NCBI GenBank assembly: GCA_036346275.1
Contig: CM070711.1
Location: 47,059,435 to 47,123,434, forward strand
DNA length: 64,000 nucleotides
Source of the DNA: Otatea glauca
Lineage: Eukaryota > Streptophyta > Magnoliopsida > Poales > Poaceae
Direction: 5' to 3'
Positions within the stretch are counted from its first letter, which is position 1; every line of letters begins with the position of its first letter. Both the position numbers and the translations under genes were made by a program. Below the pieces are notes generated by a model. It saw nothing but the letters and a program-made list of their open reading frames with translations, did not search any database and was not told where the DNA came from. This document shows, piece by piece, positions 39,731 to 52,988 of this stretch.

Positions 39731-41640
39731 AATCCGTTTTGCACAATTAAAGCATAAATCAATTAGTCTCAACTAAGTGCACCAACAATCTAAACCTAAG
39801 TCAAGGAATCATAGGTGATAAACAAGCAATTCAATTCTAAGAATATAAAGCACAAGAGAGCAAACCACACTAACACATGATCTTTTTACTATGGTGTTTG
39901 GAGACTTTGTTGGTCTTCCCTAATCCACGTCAGAGTAAGCCCAAACAAATCGGACTGGCTCTATGAATGAAGTCAAACAACTTAAATCCACTAGTGGTAG
40001 CTCTTTCCCCCATAGGGTAAGTGAGCTCCAACCTTCACAATCACACCGAGCCTCTTCACATGCTTCTTGAAAAGATCACTAGGCACGGATCCTCCAAGCT
40101 ATCTAGATGGCGGCAACCACTAAGAGTAACAAGCCAAGACAATCGCTTACTCCACCAAGTGCCCAAAGCTCAATATTGAATGCAATGCACTTGAATTGTG
40201 CCTCAAATTCTCACTAGACGCAACACATGCACAAGAATATTGTCTCTAAACCTTACAAGGTGCAACAAATGCACTAGAGAGTGAAGAGGACTTGCACTAG
40301 TTCCAGGACATCGCAATGGAGTGCCAAGTACTTTGAAATGCCAAGCCAAGCTACCTTATGTAGCCCTCCAAGCAAAACTAGGCATTATACTCTCAAAATT
40401 GCATAGACCAGTGTTTGGACATGTCCACACTTGGGCAAGTTTTATGGATGGACATGTCCACCAACCATTCTAACGACTAGTTTATTTAATGCAAAAATAT
40501 GACCATTGGAGGCTGGCCTATACTTAGGTGGACATGTCTAGTGACTCCTCTATTAGGAAAATATTATAGCCACTCGATCATTTGGTTGGACATTGAGATG
40601 GAAATGTCCAGCACCCGCTCTGTCCACAATTCTAAAACAACCAAGCACATGGGTGGACAAGAGCTAAAGGGCATGCATACCATGAACATCTAGTTGAGTC
40701 TAATCAAGATCAGGAACTAAAACCATTTTTCTTAGACTCCAACTAACCATAAGCTAAATGCACATATCAGGAGCAATATGAATTATGCATTTGAGATTGA
40801 GCAATTGGCACACGATGCAAATTAAGCTACTAGCCATTAACCCCTCTTAATAGTAAAAAGATTCTAGTAACCCGGTCTATCCATCAAACATCAGGTGTGG
40901 CAAAATCACTAAGAAACATATCCTTAGCCTTCATTATATACCTTTGCCATGAGCTAATCCAATTCAAGGTCACGACATTGATCTCCGGTGCCACTTCTCA
41001 ATTTCTCGGGTGAAAAACATTACAGTTTCCATGTCTGGGCTCTTGACTTGATGTCCATCAACACATGAGGCCATCCAACAAACTGGGATCTTGACTTGAT
41101 GACCATCAACACATGATGTCATCCAAGGCTTTCCATCAACCAGGACTAAACCTATTTCACAACTCATGGAGAATATTAGTCCTACATGTCTAGTTATCAT
41201 TAATTATCAAAGCACACCATTAACATATAATGGAAGGCCTAATCCTTCAACCTCACTCTTTTTTTATTGATGACAACCCGATTGCAAATAATTGAATTTA
41301 AATCAACATGAGTATATTATAACTACAAAAGCTCATATACTCAAAGGATGTGTTTAAAAATAAAGATCATCGCTATAACTACACGAAGAAAAGGACTACT
41401 AATGAAACCATAAAACATAGAGTTAACTTCCCCTAAATGTGAGCATACAAGAATGTGTATAAAAGGCATATGCACATATTCTAGTTGAATCTTTTGTGGC
41501 ATTAACACTATATTTTAGATCCGAGGAATACAACAAGATATAAGAATATGGCATTGGATGCATACCACCAAAGATTTTCATCTTTCCATCCAAATGAGGC
41601 TAAACAATATCATACTCAACAAAAATGTTAGCCTCACATT
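39731..41640. other. Non-coding sequence between LINE parts
   Basis: No credible gene. GGACATGTCCA-type palindromic phrases recur at 40410-40640, and a roughly 62-base imperfect repeat containing CTTGACTTGATG(T/A)CCATCAACACATGA is at about 41040-41120. These look like LTR or repeat remnants; class unresolved. Confidence 0.35.
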
Positions 41641-42330
41641 TGGATTTGTTATTACTCACCAAAACTAATTTAATAGAGCTTGAACTTAGACCTCCACGAC
41701 CTCGACCATCCAAGCATTCAAGGGGAGACCCTCTATGCTAAGGTGGACACCATACCACCTAGGATGGAAGACCCCAAGCTCTGCATGGAGTCATGGCTTG
41801 ATAGCATAGTCGGCACCCTCAAGTTTGATAGACCTAGCATGGAGTGATGTGGCACGTTGCATAGGGTAGTCGGACCAAGCTAAAAAATCGTCGGGGTAGT
41901 GTGCGGTAATCCTCATTTTTTGTCTAGGGAATGCCGAGTCTTGTCTCCAAAGCTTTTGCTGCCTTAAAGGTGTTGAGGTATAGTACGGCATGCCCACACT
42001 GATGACGCAGAGGAGCCGACTTGCTACTGGAGCCTATGGGCTTCATCCATTATGACCAGCGATAGGACCAGCGTGCACTCGTCGTGTGTTGGTCGTTGGT
42101 CAAGGTGGCCTAGCACATACTCCATTGCTAGTTTGCCACTAGGCAAAGTCCTTGGCAAGCATGGTTGATGCCCCCACCCAACAGAGGCGAGTGATGTGGC
42201 TAGTGTGTTTACAAAGGAGACACTTGATGGGATCCCTATAGTGAGCTACTCGGTGATCAAGAGCAAGGCACCGGAAGCACGTTCCTTGCATGTTGGATTT
42301 ATAGACAAGCGAATTGCTTCTTGCCATTGC
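41640..42330 (-). pseudogene. LINE-type ORF1 remnant with zinc knuckle
   Basis: The minus-strand frame 42327-42139 has GTCFRCLALDHRVAHYRDPIKC followed by LLCKHTSHITRLC, i.e. tandem CCHC-like knuckles with one position changed (CRD to YRD). The second piece (41997-41791) reads SAFPRQKMRITAHYPDDFL and KLEGADYAIKP, typical of the domain that follows the knuckles in grass retroelement ORF1-like proteins. It lies upstream of the RT remnant on the same strand and may belong to the same LINE, although 2 kb of unrelated sequence intervenes. Confidence 0.6.
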
Positions 42331-43743
42331 TCTGGTTGCTAAGAATTGATGATGACATCTTGAAGAATAATCTTGTAGTGCAATGAAAATTTTGCAAGAG
42401 CCATGATACTTTCTAGGAAGATACTAGAACTAGTTTGTCATGGTAAAAAATTAGAAATATCTAGATGTATATAGTGAACCTTCTAGAAACTAGATATTTG
42501 TAGTATGTCATGGCAAAGATATTGGCAAGTGGCAAGCATCCAATGGCCATGAGTGCCTATGGTATGGTATAAGAGAATAGGAGAAGGCAAAAAGAGTGTA
42601 GGGTGCAAGTGATAGGACAGCCACCCAAAAGTGTGTGTTCATTCTTTTGTAGTGTTGGTGTTTCAATAAAGTGGTATTTTGTAATTTTATGTCTCCCAGT
42701 TAGTTTGTGCTGTTGCTAAGTACTTTGAGCATTATTAAGTTAGATATGGAAGAAGGTGGTTGCCCAAAAGCTAGATGATTGGCTCTACCGCATAAGAGAC
42801 CCATGGTCCTTACTTCCGCATGCATTAACTAATAGTGCACTAAGTAGGTAGAAATTAAAAGGTAGATCAACTTTACTAGATAGTTTTTTTAGAAAAAATA
42901 AACTTTGCTAGATAATTGGTGCAGCATTATGTGTAGGTCCTCATTAGAGTGGCTATTAGGGGCACTCAATTCCAACATGGAAGAACACGTTCACGAGTCT
43001 ATATAGGTCTTTAACCCTCGTACTAGTTGGATAAAACTTTATTAATTTTAATATCTAACACTCTACAGAGTTTATAACAACCAAGTCTCCAATACTAAAA
43101 GCCCTATTCTAGCTCAAATCCTTGATATGATTTCGCAAAATGTTATTATCAAAGATGCGCATACCTTGGGCTATAGCAACAGAAATATTTAGGACACTTA
43201 CAAAGATCTGTTTGGGTTTTCTAGGAGGGCTACCTTCCTTTATGAATTCATTGAGTTTTTTAGTACTGCATACATAACAGATAAATCTGTTATTAGACGA
43301 GAATAAATAGGAGATAATCCTGAGGTCACACAAAATAGAAAATGATATAGTCATATGGTGTAATCATCTCTTTGCTTAGGATAGAATGAAAAACATATTT
43401 GGAAAGCCGATAAAGAATAGCTTTGTCTTCTCCATGATGTCATTTTTGCCTCCAAAGTTTACAGTAGTCATGAACTAGCTAATACACAGCTTGTAGTATC
43501 CAATCATTAAGCTAAAATCAAAATAATAATATTTTTAAAAGTTATTATGAGCGATAGTTCTTCATTGTACATAGACACTGCATAAGATAGCCAACACAAA
43601 ATACAGAAAGAAGTCAAAAAGTGAGAAATAATGCACACCTATATATCCTGACCATTACATACACCAATTAGAAGGTCTATGGTGTTGGTCGTCGTCCTCA
43701 TGTGGCTGTAATGGAGTGATAGGGTGTAGGAAGACTTCTCTTG
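42331..43743. other. Intergenic sequence, no gene recognised
   Basis: The longest frame (minus strand, 43109-43354) has no recognisable motif and lies in AT-rich sequence. Confidence 0.35.
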
Positions 43744-45100
43744 TAACAACCTAGCCTAAAACTAATTTTATAATGTTACTACTATTCACTTTCACTCCAA
43801 TAATAAGATTCAACAACACCTTTCCTCGATGTACTACTCACAAAAGATAATTCACATAGCATTAACAGTCTACACTATAAGAGATTCATGCTAAGAATGA
43901 AATTAAGCAACACATATAAGCTTGGGACCTCAAGCCCAAAAACGATTGGGACCTCAAGCCTACAATTATTACCTAGCATAGACAACTGGCATGCATCCAT
44001 ATAAGAATAAACAACCGCTTTAGATTATCAATGGTTATAAACCACATTATCCACACATGACTAAGTATTATCATTAAGGTTCATTGTTAATGCTAACTAT
44101 CTAAGCATACCATTAAGTTTGAATACGACAACTAAAAGTGGTATATAAATTGATTCCACTTGAAATGATTGTGCTACTCTCGCCCATACATCTCGCCTTC
44201 AACATTTACCTAAAAACAACAATGAAGCAAGGGTGAGTCCAAAGACTCAGCAAGGCATCAGCATATCTTATTCAATGATCTCATAATTTTAAATTGTATC
44301 CTCCTCTTTCTCTTTCTCTTTCTCTTTCTCTTTCTCTTTCTCTTTCTCTTTCATGCAATGCAATGCAGAAGTGTCTATAACTATAGCTCATACTGGTACA
44401 GCAGAGTGTTCACCTATCGATGAACAATTCTTGCCCCCATCTACTTTCGACGGGGTCTCAACCTCCACTCCCGTAGAGTGCCTACCGAAGTAGATTTTTC
44501 TACTCCCACTCCGGTCATATGCCTACCCGAGGTAGGTCCTATGTATGAATGTAATGCATGAAACAACATTGTCTCAATATTAACATTTAATCATATAAGT
44601 ATCACTCATAATGGTATAAACAATATATACACAGGGTTGTCATCTCATAAAATGCTGTAAAATATGACATGGAAGAACAAGAATCAAGCATCCATCATAA
44701 TCCACTATTCCACCATGCACTTGCCTTAACCATGAACAAAAACATGATGATCGGCAATCAACTATCGAACTGAAGCATTAGAACTGATAGCAATCATGGT
44801 ACAATATCTCAATACATATCCATAACATGCAAATAAGATCATGTGCTTCTACGCTTAAACATGTCTCTCTCCCTTCTCTCCAACTTATCGATATTATGGT
44901 CCTAGCATTCAAACAAGCATAACTCGCAACCAAAGAACCCAAACATATTAACAAAAATATAATTTTAGGAAACTAGATGAAAATTTCAACTTTTCTCTAG
45001 TTATCACAACTTTATGATCAGGCCATCTAGACCCTCGTTTTCAGTCTTGAAGACTACTTAGTTACAAATCAATACATAGTGCATTACTTTTTCTTAACTA
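43744..45100. repeat. LTR-like sequence, left part, interrupted by a mariner-like element
   Basis: Starts TGTAACAACCTAGCC and includes AAGCAAGGGTGAGTCC...ACTCAGCAAGGC (near 44226), phrases I associate with long grass gypsy LTRs. It contains a TTTCTC microsatellite. The sequence after 48200 appears to continue it, but the far end was not located. Confidence 0.45.
44303..44353. repeat. (TTTCTC)n microsatellite
   Basis: About eight units of a pyrimidine hexanucleotide. Confidence 0.95.
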
Positions 45101-45231
45101 CTCCCTTCGGTCAAGAAAAGCTATTGTTGAGGGCTAATTCCTAAAGTTTAGGAAAAGCTGATGTTTGGGCTTAACTAGGCTAAATCTGCCACTCATACCC
45201 CTAATTAATTCTTGCATGTATGCATTTATTA

Positions 45232-46783
45232 CTCTCTCTGGACATAAATACTTGTCGTTTTGGACATAGGCGTAGTCAAACTTTCGAAACTTTGACTGTC
45301 AATAGTTTTTAAAATATTTAAATTAGGTACATGAAAATCATATGTGTAGATTTGTCTCGAAAATTACTTTCATATGTAGGATCGATATATACTAAACTAG
45401 CAATCACAGGGGGGTGAATGATTGCGCGGAAGCTAAAATTAGAATTTCGATCTACTAAAAATTCACCCCAATTCGGGCTCAAATAATTGCTTCGTATTCA
45501 ACAAAACAGAGTAGATGTGTTCTGTAAATCGCGAATTCCTGGAGATCCAACCGTTGGATTGACGTGACATTTGAACTGTAGAAACTAGATTCTAATACGA
45601 ATCTAACAAAGAACGAATCAGCTCGATCAGACCTACAGATCAAAATTTATTAACCTCGCAAGCATGCTATGATAGATTATGACGAGAACTGATCAAACCC
45701 TAATTTCGTGATTAATCACAATCTACAAAAAGATTAACCAACGAAACTTTCAGAAACTCTAAATTGATACTCTACAAAGGTTTTGGATAGATCAAATCAA
45801 GATTAAACTCGTTCAATCAAGAGAGAATGAATCAATCTATAAAAACCAAAACAGGCATGCAAACAAAATCAGAACCGTCTGCTGAAAATCACGCATGAAC
45901 AGTACCACGATAGTACGGTAGAAAAGATCTGTAGCTCGATGAGTACTGTAGCATGAGGAACAATGTAGCATAAAGTTTTACTTTGCTCGCTGCGCAGCCG
46001 CCGAAGACCCTTCTTTTTTGTGCTGCTCGGGAGGACGAGGAAATTAGGATTTTTTTATTTCTTCTTGCTAGTCTGGTTACAATACTCTAAACAAAAGAGT
46101 ACAAACCCTAATACCCAACTCTCACCTCTAAACAGGAGACATCTCTCTCCTATTTATAATGATCAACAGTTCGCATGCATATCACCTGGCCCAACACGGC
46201 CCAATACATACAAACTACCCAGAATTCACACATGCATGCGTACGACCCACCTACCGCTCTCGCGTGACTAACCAGCCTCCATGTACACCGTTCTCTAGCC
46301 CAAACGTCCCGCATGACATCCTTGACCACTAGGACCTCAGTTCCTCCTGAACCTAGTCCCGAACCTCAGTTCCTCCATGGACCTAGTTCCGGTCCCGTCA
46401 TCGACCACGTTCGCCCTCAAGCAACACCTGCACATGAATAAACAAGAAACAATTCCGAGCACAAGTCCATGACTTGACTCAACATCAGTCTATGCAACCA
46501 CTCACACGAGCGCATTGCATCAAGCAAAACTATTACCATTCTATCACAAGCATATCAAATAATCATCTGAAATAACACGTGCAAAAGCACAGGACATGCC
46601 ATGAACACAACCACTTCGCAATGCCAATTTCATTACTAAGCCAATTTTTTAGCACATGATTTTACATCATATTATAATTTTATTGGGTTTTATAAATATA
46701 TGATAATAGAAATTAGTAGTCAAAACCGTGTTTTGAAGATCGTGTCGATGTCCAAAATGATAACTATTTGTGACCGGAGGGAG
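45232..46783. mobile_element. Stowaway-type MITE, split by a further insertion
   Basis: The left end CTCTCTCTGGACATAAATACTTGTCG and the right end (reverse complement CTCCCTCCGGTCACAAATAG) both continue to TTTTGGACAT. TA lies at both borders (45230-45231 and 46784-46785). The MITE halves are about 45232-45395 and 46635-46783; between them is about 1.2 kb of foreign sequence. Confidence 0.75.
45396..46635. other. Insertion of unknown class inside the MITE
   Basis: Contains no coding frame of note. 45940-46200 is moderately GC-rich and includes the GAGTACAAACCCTAATACCC and CTCCTATTTATAATG phrases found in plant LTRs (the second resembles a TATA region). I could not define TG/CA ends or a convincing 5-bp duplication, so it is left unclassified. 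Confidence 0.4.
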
Positions 46784-47005
46784 TAATTCCCTAATTAATT
46801 GTTGAAGCAACCTTCATTGACTATGTTGAATCCGTGTGCTTCATAAGGTCGCGGCTCTGTGAGCTCAAAACAATAGTAAAAATTTATTACATAATTACAG
46901 GAATCAAAACAGAAATTGATATGCAACGATCAAAACAGGAACTTGCAGCATTCACTGGGCAAATTATTCGTTGAGTTGCGTCATAGCCCCACATACCAAT
47001 GAATA

Positions 47006-47690
47006 ATCGCAACTAATCTACAAAGGAAGACACCCTTGTCTTTCTAGCATCCCTTTCATAATGTGAGGGGTCATGAATCCATTACCACCTCCTACTTTCA
47101 TAGCCTCCATCATAACAAGATGAAGTGTCAAGAACATTCGATTTGACTTGGACACAAAATATTCTCGAAAAGCTTGATCTATAATATAAACAAGATCAAC
47201 TCCTACTAATATGACTACTGCATACTATAACAGTGGTAAAAAGAGGCACGCATTACCATTTCAACGATTTGAACAAGTTCAGCTGTTGTTTTTTGCAGAA
47301 CTCTTATACTGAATTGACCGAATAGAACGAAAAAAAACCAAATCTAAGATATTAAAATGTGGTTAATTTGTAGGTTGATACATCATGCTTGCCTATATTC
47401 TCATCAGCATCCGAACTTGCCTCGGCGTTCAAAGCATTCTCATTAGCATCTACAGCCCAAAAAGTATGACCAAAATCTATATACTCATATTTAAAGGATT
47501 CAGTAAACAGCATTCACTTCTACTTCTACTAGTGGTAACAGCAAAAGGAGAAGGAATCTCAAAAAGGTAAGGACAAGGAGACAGTTTACCATTAGAAGAT
47601 GTCACATGTCTAAGAACAATTTCTTTAGGTGGTTCCACATTCAAATCAATTTCTCCTAGTGATCTTCGACCTCCAGAATTTTGTGCCATG
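47006..47690 (-). pseudogene. Mariner-like transposase lacking its catalytic core
   Basis: Minus strand. Start at about 47690 gives an N-terminal exon with SLGEIDLNVEPPKE, the acidic DLN-type leader of plant mariner-like transposases, ending at a GT near 47592. A second acidic stretch is DANENALNAEASSDADE (about 47390-47450). The last pieces read TTAELVQIVEM (near 47260, GT follows) and VSKSNRMFLTLHLVMMEAMKVGG...TPHIMKG ending LPL-stop at about 47006, matching the conserved C-terminus of that family. The helix-turn-helix and DD39D catalytic region are missing. As drawn the last splice junction shifts phase, so the message would not translate cleanly. Confidence 0.6.
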
Positions 47691-48201
47691 GTTTCTCTAC
47701 TAAGGGCGACTAGCGCGGGATCTTCCCCTCCTGCGATGGGTGACGGCGTGTGGCACACACTCCCCAGGTCACGGTTCCCCAAGCCTCCTCCGCTCCCTGC
47801 TTGGCTCCCCTACCCGCATCCCAGCCTTCGTGCTAGACCTCCTCTGCCTATGGATGCTCAAGGTCATCGTGGAGCTCGGCCACCAGGAGGACGTTTCTAG
47901 TGCTGGGTTTGGCCAGCAGTGGTGGTTGCGGAGTGGAGGCAGTAGCACATGACCCTCAGCGGCGATAGAGCCATCGTTGCTCATGGATGACGATGGTGAG
48001 GGTGGCCCTGAGAGGAAGGTTTGGGAAACCTTCTTGCGGTGGAGAAGAAAGAGATAGTGTTGAGAAGAAGCCAAAAGCTAAGGCCTATTAGGTGGGAGAC
48101 GATGAATCGAAGTTAATGTGGGTAGAAGAGTAAAACTATCCTTACCTTGGTGCCTGCTTTCCTGTCTAAAACAACAGCTTTTCCTACCCGGAGGAAGTAT
48201 T

Positions 48202-49440
48202 TTTCTACAACACGAAACATAGTAATTTATACAACTTTCATAATCTACATAAAAGTATCTACATCTTTCAAACCATCCATGCTAATTGATTCGGCCTCTA
48301 TGGAGGCTTAATTCTCAAAACAAGGCGACACCTACCAACATCAAATATATTTATGCATAGTAATTTTTTTTCAAAATCATAACTTTCCAACTACCCAGCC
48401 AAACTCAATGTTTTAGTACTATGTGGAAAACTTAGACAAATCCTGAACAACAGAAGAAGACTACGGTGAGCTCACAATCATTTCATCACCCACACCTTAA
48501 AAACAAAAAATACAGTTCATCACCCATGTAACCATCAAAGGCAATTAGGACCCCAGTGGAGAGACTAGGTAGTGGCGCATATTGGTGAGGACGATGACGA
48601 GAGTTGCTCCTGATAAGAGACGATGACTATGGTGGTGTTGCGGGAAGAGGAGGAAGAAGCTGAGCCTCGTTAGAGGAACTTCACTCCATGATCACCAACA
48701 ACCATAGACAGGCTTCAGCCTACTGACGTAAGACCATATCATCATCACAGCACCTCCTTGTGACGCAGTCCCATCATAGCACGAGCTCGACCGGGTCAGT
48801 TGCCGCCATGATGGTGATGGTGCTATCGACAGCAAACACTCGTGCGTGGGAGGGAGCCTACTCCACCGCCATGCTCCGCATCAGCGGCAACAATGAAAAG
48901 GTCATGGAAGACAAATTTGGCAACAAAAGACTCAGGGAAAATAGATCTGATGCTGTTGTCGTTAGGAATGGCCAATCCAGAACTGACATGGTAGGCGAGG
49001 GCAAGATTTGGTGGTGGCTCAGTGCCGTCGAGGTCCACCATTCGCGCTCACCGACCGCGACCTCATATGGCTAACCGCCTCCTCGTGCTCTACTAGGTTG
49101 CGAGGAGAGAGACGAGATATAGAGAGGAGGTTGTGTGGGAGAGACGAGGGGTCATGCATGCTCTAGTGCAGTTTGGATGAAGGCCCGTGCTTTTATTTGA
49201 ACTTGAATTGGATGTAGGCTTCATTGTTTTGGGCCTGGGCTGGATTGGATAAAAGAAAGGTTTAGGCTACGCAGACTTGTGCTGTGCTTCGGCCCATTAG
49301 CACCCCTATGCAACTCTTGAAGGGCAGGCCCAGGCTTATTGGGCTTTCCAGTAAAACCCACACATCCATCACCTCCTCCCCATCCTTTGTCCCAACTACC
49401 CACACTTCACACTGCTCTGTCTCGACACTCCACCATCGAA
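48202..49440. other. Continuation of LTR-like sequence and upstream flank of the NDUFAF7 pseudogene
   Basis: 48202-48560 looks like continuation of the LTR-like sequence broken by the mariner-like element. 48560-49190 has GC-richer overlapping frames on both strands with no domain. 49190-49440, with GGGCCTGGGC and CCCA-rich phrases, is probably the original 5' leader of the downstream gene. Confidence 0.35.
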
Positions 49441-49505
49441 ATGCTTCGAAGCCCCACCATCATCGCTCTGTATCGAGACCCGAATATGCAAATTCGGACC
49501 CTCTG

Positions 49506-52433
49506 TGTATACTACACTAGGACAGGATCACGCTAGTGCTCACAATGGCAATTAGATGAAATATCACAATCTTACACAACGGAAACATAATAAAAGACTC
49601 CATTTATTGAATAAAAGATAGCTGATTGACCTTATGGTCAACTTTACATTATTATGCCAAACAGGGCTTATACTCTAAGAAATATAACAGCAACAAAACG
49701 AAAACTTCGTAGATATACCATAGGCAACGATAAGGTTCGCCCCCTAGTAACTCACTTCCTCCTGGAACTCCTCCAAAGAAGGTGTAGACTCCTCTTCAAC
49801 AAAAGATTTTGTTATGGCAAGTGTAAGTAAATAACGTACTCAATAAGTTGTGCACAGAATGCAAATCTATTATAACTATACGCAAAGTTTATTCCAAAGG
49901 AATGGCTATCATGGTTATTTGGCAGTAAAGCAGCATTTTTAATTGAATACAGTAATTAGATTGAAATGATAGTAAAATAATAATAATAATAATAATAAGC
50001 TTTCAAATATTTCTCAAAGTAAACTAGCATACAATCTAAATCAATTTTTATAACTTCCATTGGCACACAACCCAAACCAATTTCCATAACTTCTATTGGC
50101 ACACAACCCAAACCAATTTCCATAACTTCTATTGGCACACAGCCTCCCTTCCTAAGCTTTATTTTATAAAATCTAACTCTTGACTGAAATTCCCGAGTAT
50201 TGTCCATAACCGAGAACATGGCTATTTGAATAGATTGGCACTCTACAGAGGCTACACTTTACCCACAAGATATGATCAATCTTATAATGTCATGCAATGA
50301 CACGTACCCATCGACGTGTGGCTAAGAAGATCGTAACAAAACCTTTCAGAAACATTATCTGAATATAGACTATCCCGATAAGTCTGGTCTCACTATTCTT
50401 CCCTCACACAGAGTAGAAGAATAAGAGGAACTCATCGTTGGACTATGAACAATCACTGTTCAAGATGTGGAGGCACTGCAACACACACCTTTCCTAACCG
50501 TACACACAGTTTGGTTATCCTCCTGAGATATCATATGTCAAGACTCGATAACTTACTAAGCTAAGTCTGGCCCATAATAGACATGTGGTTGTATGATTAG
50601 TCCAGTTCAATGGCTTGCAAGGTTAAGTCCTTAATTGACCGAAGCAAGACTTCATTAAAATCAACCCAAATGTCACACAGACCCACCCCGACACACAGCC
50701 ACTTGCCAGAATCTAATCATTTACCACCCCAGTTGATTATATTGCAACACATGCCATAAACAACTCAACATCATTGTGTGTCTTCACAAACATGTTTCAT
50801 ATATTATTAGTCAAGTTTGAATTTGAACTTCCAAAAGATATCAGTTGTACGTGGCATGGCTAAGCAACTACACATGATCTAACCAACCCACGTTAGCATC
50901 TGTTAACAGCCAATTAATAATTATTTATCTTAGGGCGACAAATGAATATAGCATACAAATGACAAAATAGGTATAATCTAATTAGGTTGAATAACTAATT
51001 TCTAAATTAATTGAAAACAAGTATAAGCATAAAACAACATGCAATAGATTAAAACAAAATAACATTTGTGAAAATGGGTTTAATATGATCAAAGCACAAC
51101 TTGCCTTAGAACAACTCTTGATATTGATCTAGATCTAGATCTTGAACTTGAATTAACTTTTCACCTTCGAAGGCTCTCGGCACTTTAACGCCTATACAAA
51201 ACGAAAGTCGAATATCAAGATAAATATAGAATAGAAAAAACAAACTACAAAATTAAAATAAAATTCACCAAAATAAAGAGCTTGAATTTAGAAATTTGAA
51301 TGGGCTCAATTGGAGTTCTATGAAGGAGAACGAACTCTCAAAAGATTCACCAAAAATAAAAATTCAGAAAAAATATAATATTCCCTAACAAGTGGGCCCC
51401 ACGGATTTTCTTTTTATAAAATAAATATTTTTCAGAAATAAAAACCTCCCGAGAGGCTGAATTATGTGCCCCACATATCAGGCTCTGCTAACGTCATCCG
51501 AACACGTGGCAGCACCGGGACGTGGCCATGTCGGCCAGTAGTGGCGCTCGGGGCCCTAGGGTCACCGGTGATTCCGGGTGGTACCCTCTTGAAGCTCTTG
51601 GTCTTGCGCTCCTTTTGACACGAACAGTGCGACGGTTCGGGCACTCCAGAGACGGCAGAACACAAGAAGGCGGTGACTGCGCTCTTCCGATGATCCTTTA
51701 GCTGAACGATCATATGCACCACATAGAACACTTGGCGGCGTAGAAGACAGGGTAGGGCTCGGGCACAAGGACTCACCAACGGCGGCTAATCGACTCGAAT
51801 CCCTACTCAGCGGCACTTGTGCAATCTCGCGAAATCCGACCAAACCTCAGCACGCCAGAGCGATTGGTCCTAGGGTTTGGGTTTGGGGTCTCATTGCGGC
51901 TCTAGGGTGCACCTTTTATTGTCCTTAGCGTTCGTGCCCCGCCCGGAACAGACTTCGTGTCCGTGGCAGACAAAACGACGACGCGGTGTCCGGCTCGGAC
52001 ATAGAAGGGGTGGGGTTGACAGGTGGCTCCGCCTGTCAGTGATTCGAGCACGAAGGAAGGCCTGGCCAAGCAGACCGCTAGCGTGGGGGTTGGGCCGAGG
52101 CACGAAGGACTAGGTTAGCAGCTAGGGTTTCGCCCCAAAACCAAATCCGGATTTTTAAATACTTTTCATTTTAAATAAATACATAAATGAAAATAATTTC
52201 AAATAAATAGCAAATAAATTTGGAAAAATCCAGAAAAATTCTGTAAAATATTTTGACACATTTAGAACCCAAATAAAATATTTTTGGTAAATGTTCATTT
52301 GAACATTAACCACAATAAATACTTTTTGGCTGAAGGGAAAATCTGATTTAAATTAAAAATGAAATTCAGAAAATTTCCAAAAATACTAAATCACACGTAA
52401 ACAATTCAAAAGCAAAAGAAATGGGACGTTACA
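49506..52433. mobile_element. Solo LTR, 2.9 kb, in exon 1 of the NDUFAF7 pseudogene
   Basis: Starts TGTATACTAC and ends GGGACGTTACA. The 5-bp direct repeat CTCTG flanks it (49501-49505 and 52434-52438). No coding region; GC-rich at 51450-52120, AT-rich elsewhere. Size and the GGGACGTTACA end resemble large gypsy LTRs of the Del/Tekay type. It splits the predicted presequence region of the host gene. The short (AAT)n tract at 49977-49997 and three near-identical 48-base units at about 50050-50150 are internal repeats. Confidence 0.88.
50040..50150. repeat. 48-bp tandem repeat inside the solo LTR
   Basis: About two and a half units sharing TTGGCACACAACCCAAACCA and TTCCATAACTTCTA (near 50059, 50107 and 50137). 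Confidence 0.85.
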
Positions 52434-52988
52434 CTCTGCTCCGCCCCCCCTGGCCCCTCGCATCTCAGGCAACAGCGGCGGAGGCGCCGAAGCCGCTCCT
52501 ACTTTTCGACGCCTACCCCGTCCCGTCTCCTCCTCTATCCTCTCCCCCTTCTCGTCTACGCTGACCTCCTCCTTACTGCTACCGTCCTCCGCCACCGCCT
52601 GCGATGACGGGGCGGAGGATGACGAGGTCTGGGGAGCGTTAAGCGATTCCAGTGCCAGGCTCAGCATCTCCGTCGACCGCTCAGGCCTCTACAATCCCCC
52701 AGGTAGGTCCCACCCTCTCTCACACACATATGCGCACGCAGTGTCTGGGTTTAGGGTTTCTGATGGTGCGCGTTGGGTTTATACGGCAGAGCACTCACAC
52801 GAGCCGTCGTCGGAATCCGAGCTCGTCAAGCACCTCAAGAGCATATACTTGCTAGTTTTGCCCTTCTATTAGTCTCTAATCTCAATCGCTTGCAATATGG
52901 AAATGTGATTCTGTTTGTGTCTTCTTATTGGGAGGTTATTCCGGAGTGGGCCGATCTTCGTAGCCGAGTACATGGGGTAGGTGATTAC

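Larger units (their letters stand above)
45101..48199 (-). mobile_element. Mariner-like element, internally deleted
   Basis: Starts CTCCCTTCGGTCAAGAAAAGCTATTGTT. The right end reads, as reverse complement, CTTCCTCCGGGTAGGAAAAGCTGTTGTT, giving terminal inverted repeats of about 28 bp of Stowaway/plant-mariner type (CTCCCTCCG). TA dinucleotides flank both ends (45099-45100 and 48200-48201), as expected for this superfamily. It carries only the N- and C-terminal exons of a transposase on the minus strand, plus a nested MITE. Length is 3099 bp with insertions. Confidence 0.8.

Noticed and set aside
47477..47782. Continuous 101-codon minus-strand frame as a single gene
   Set aside because: Only its middle matches the mariner-like leader; a GT donor near 47592 ends the exon and the remainder is intron sequence.
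48760..49074. 104-codon plus-strand frame
   Set aside because: Overlaps a minus-strand frame of similar quality; no recognisable motif and no typical gene context.
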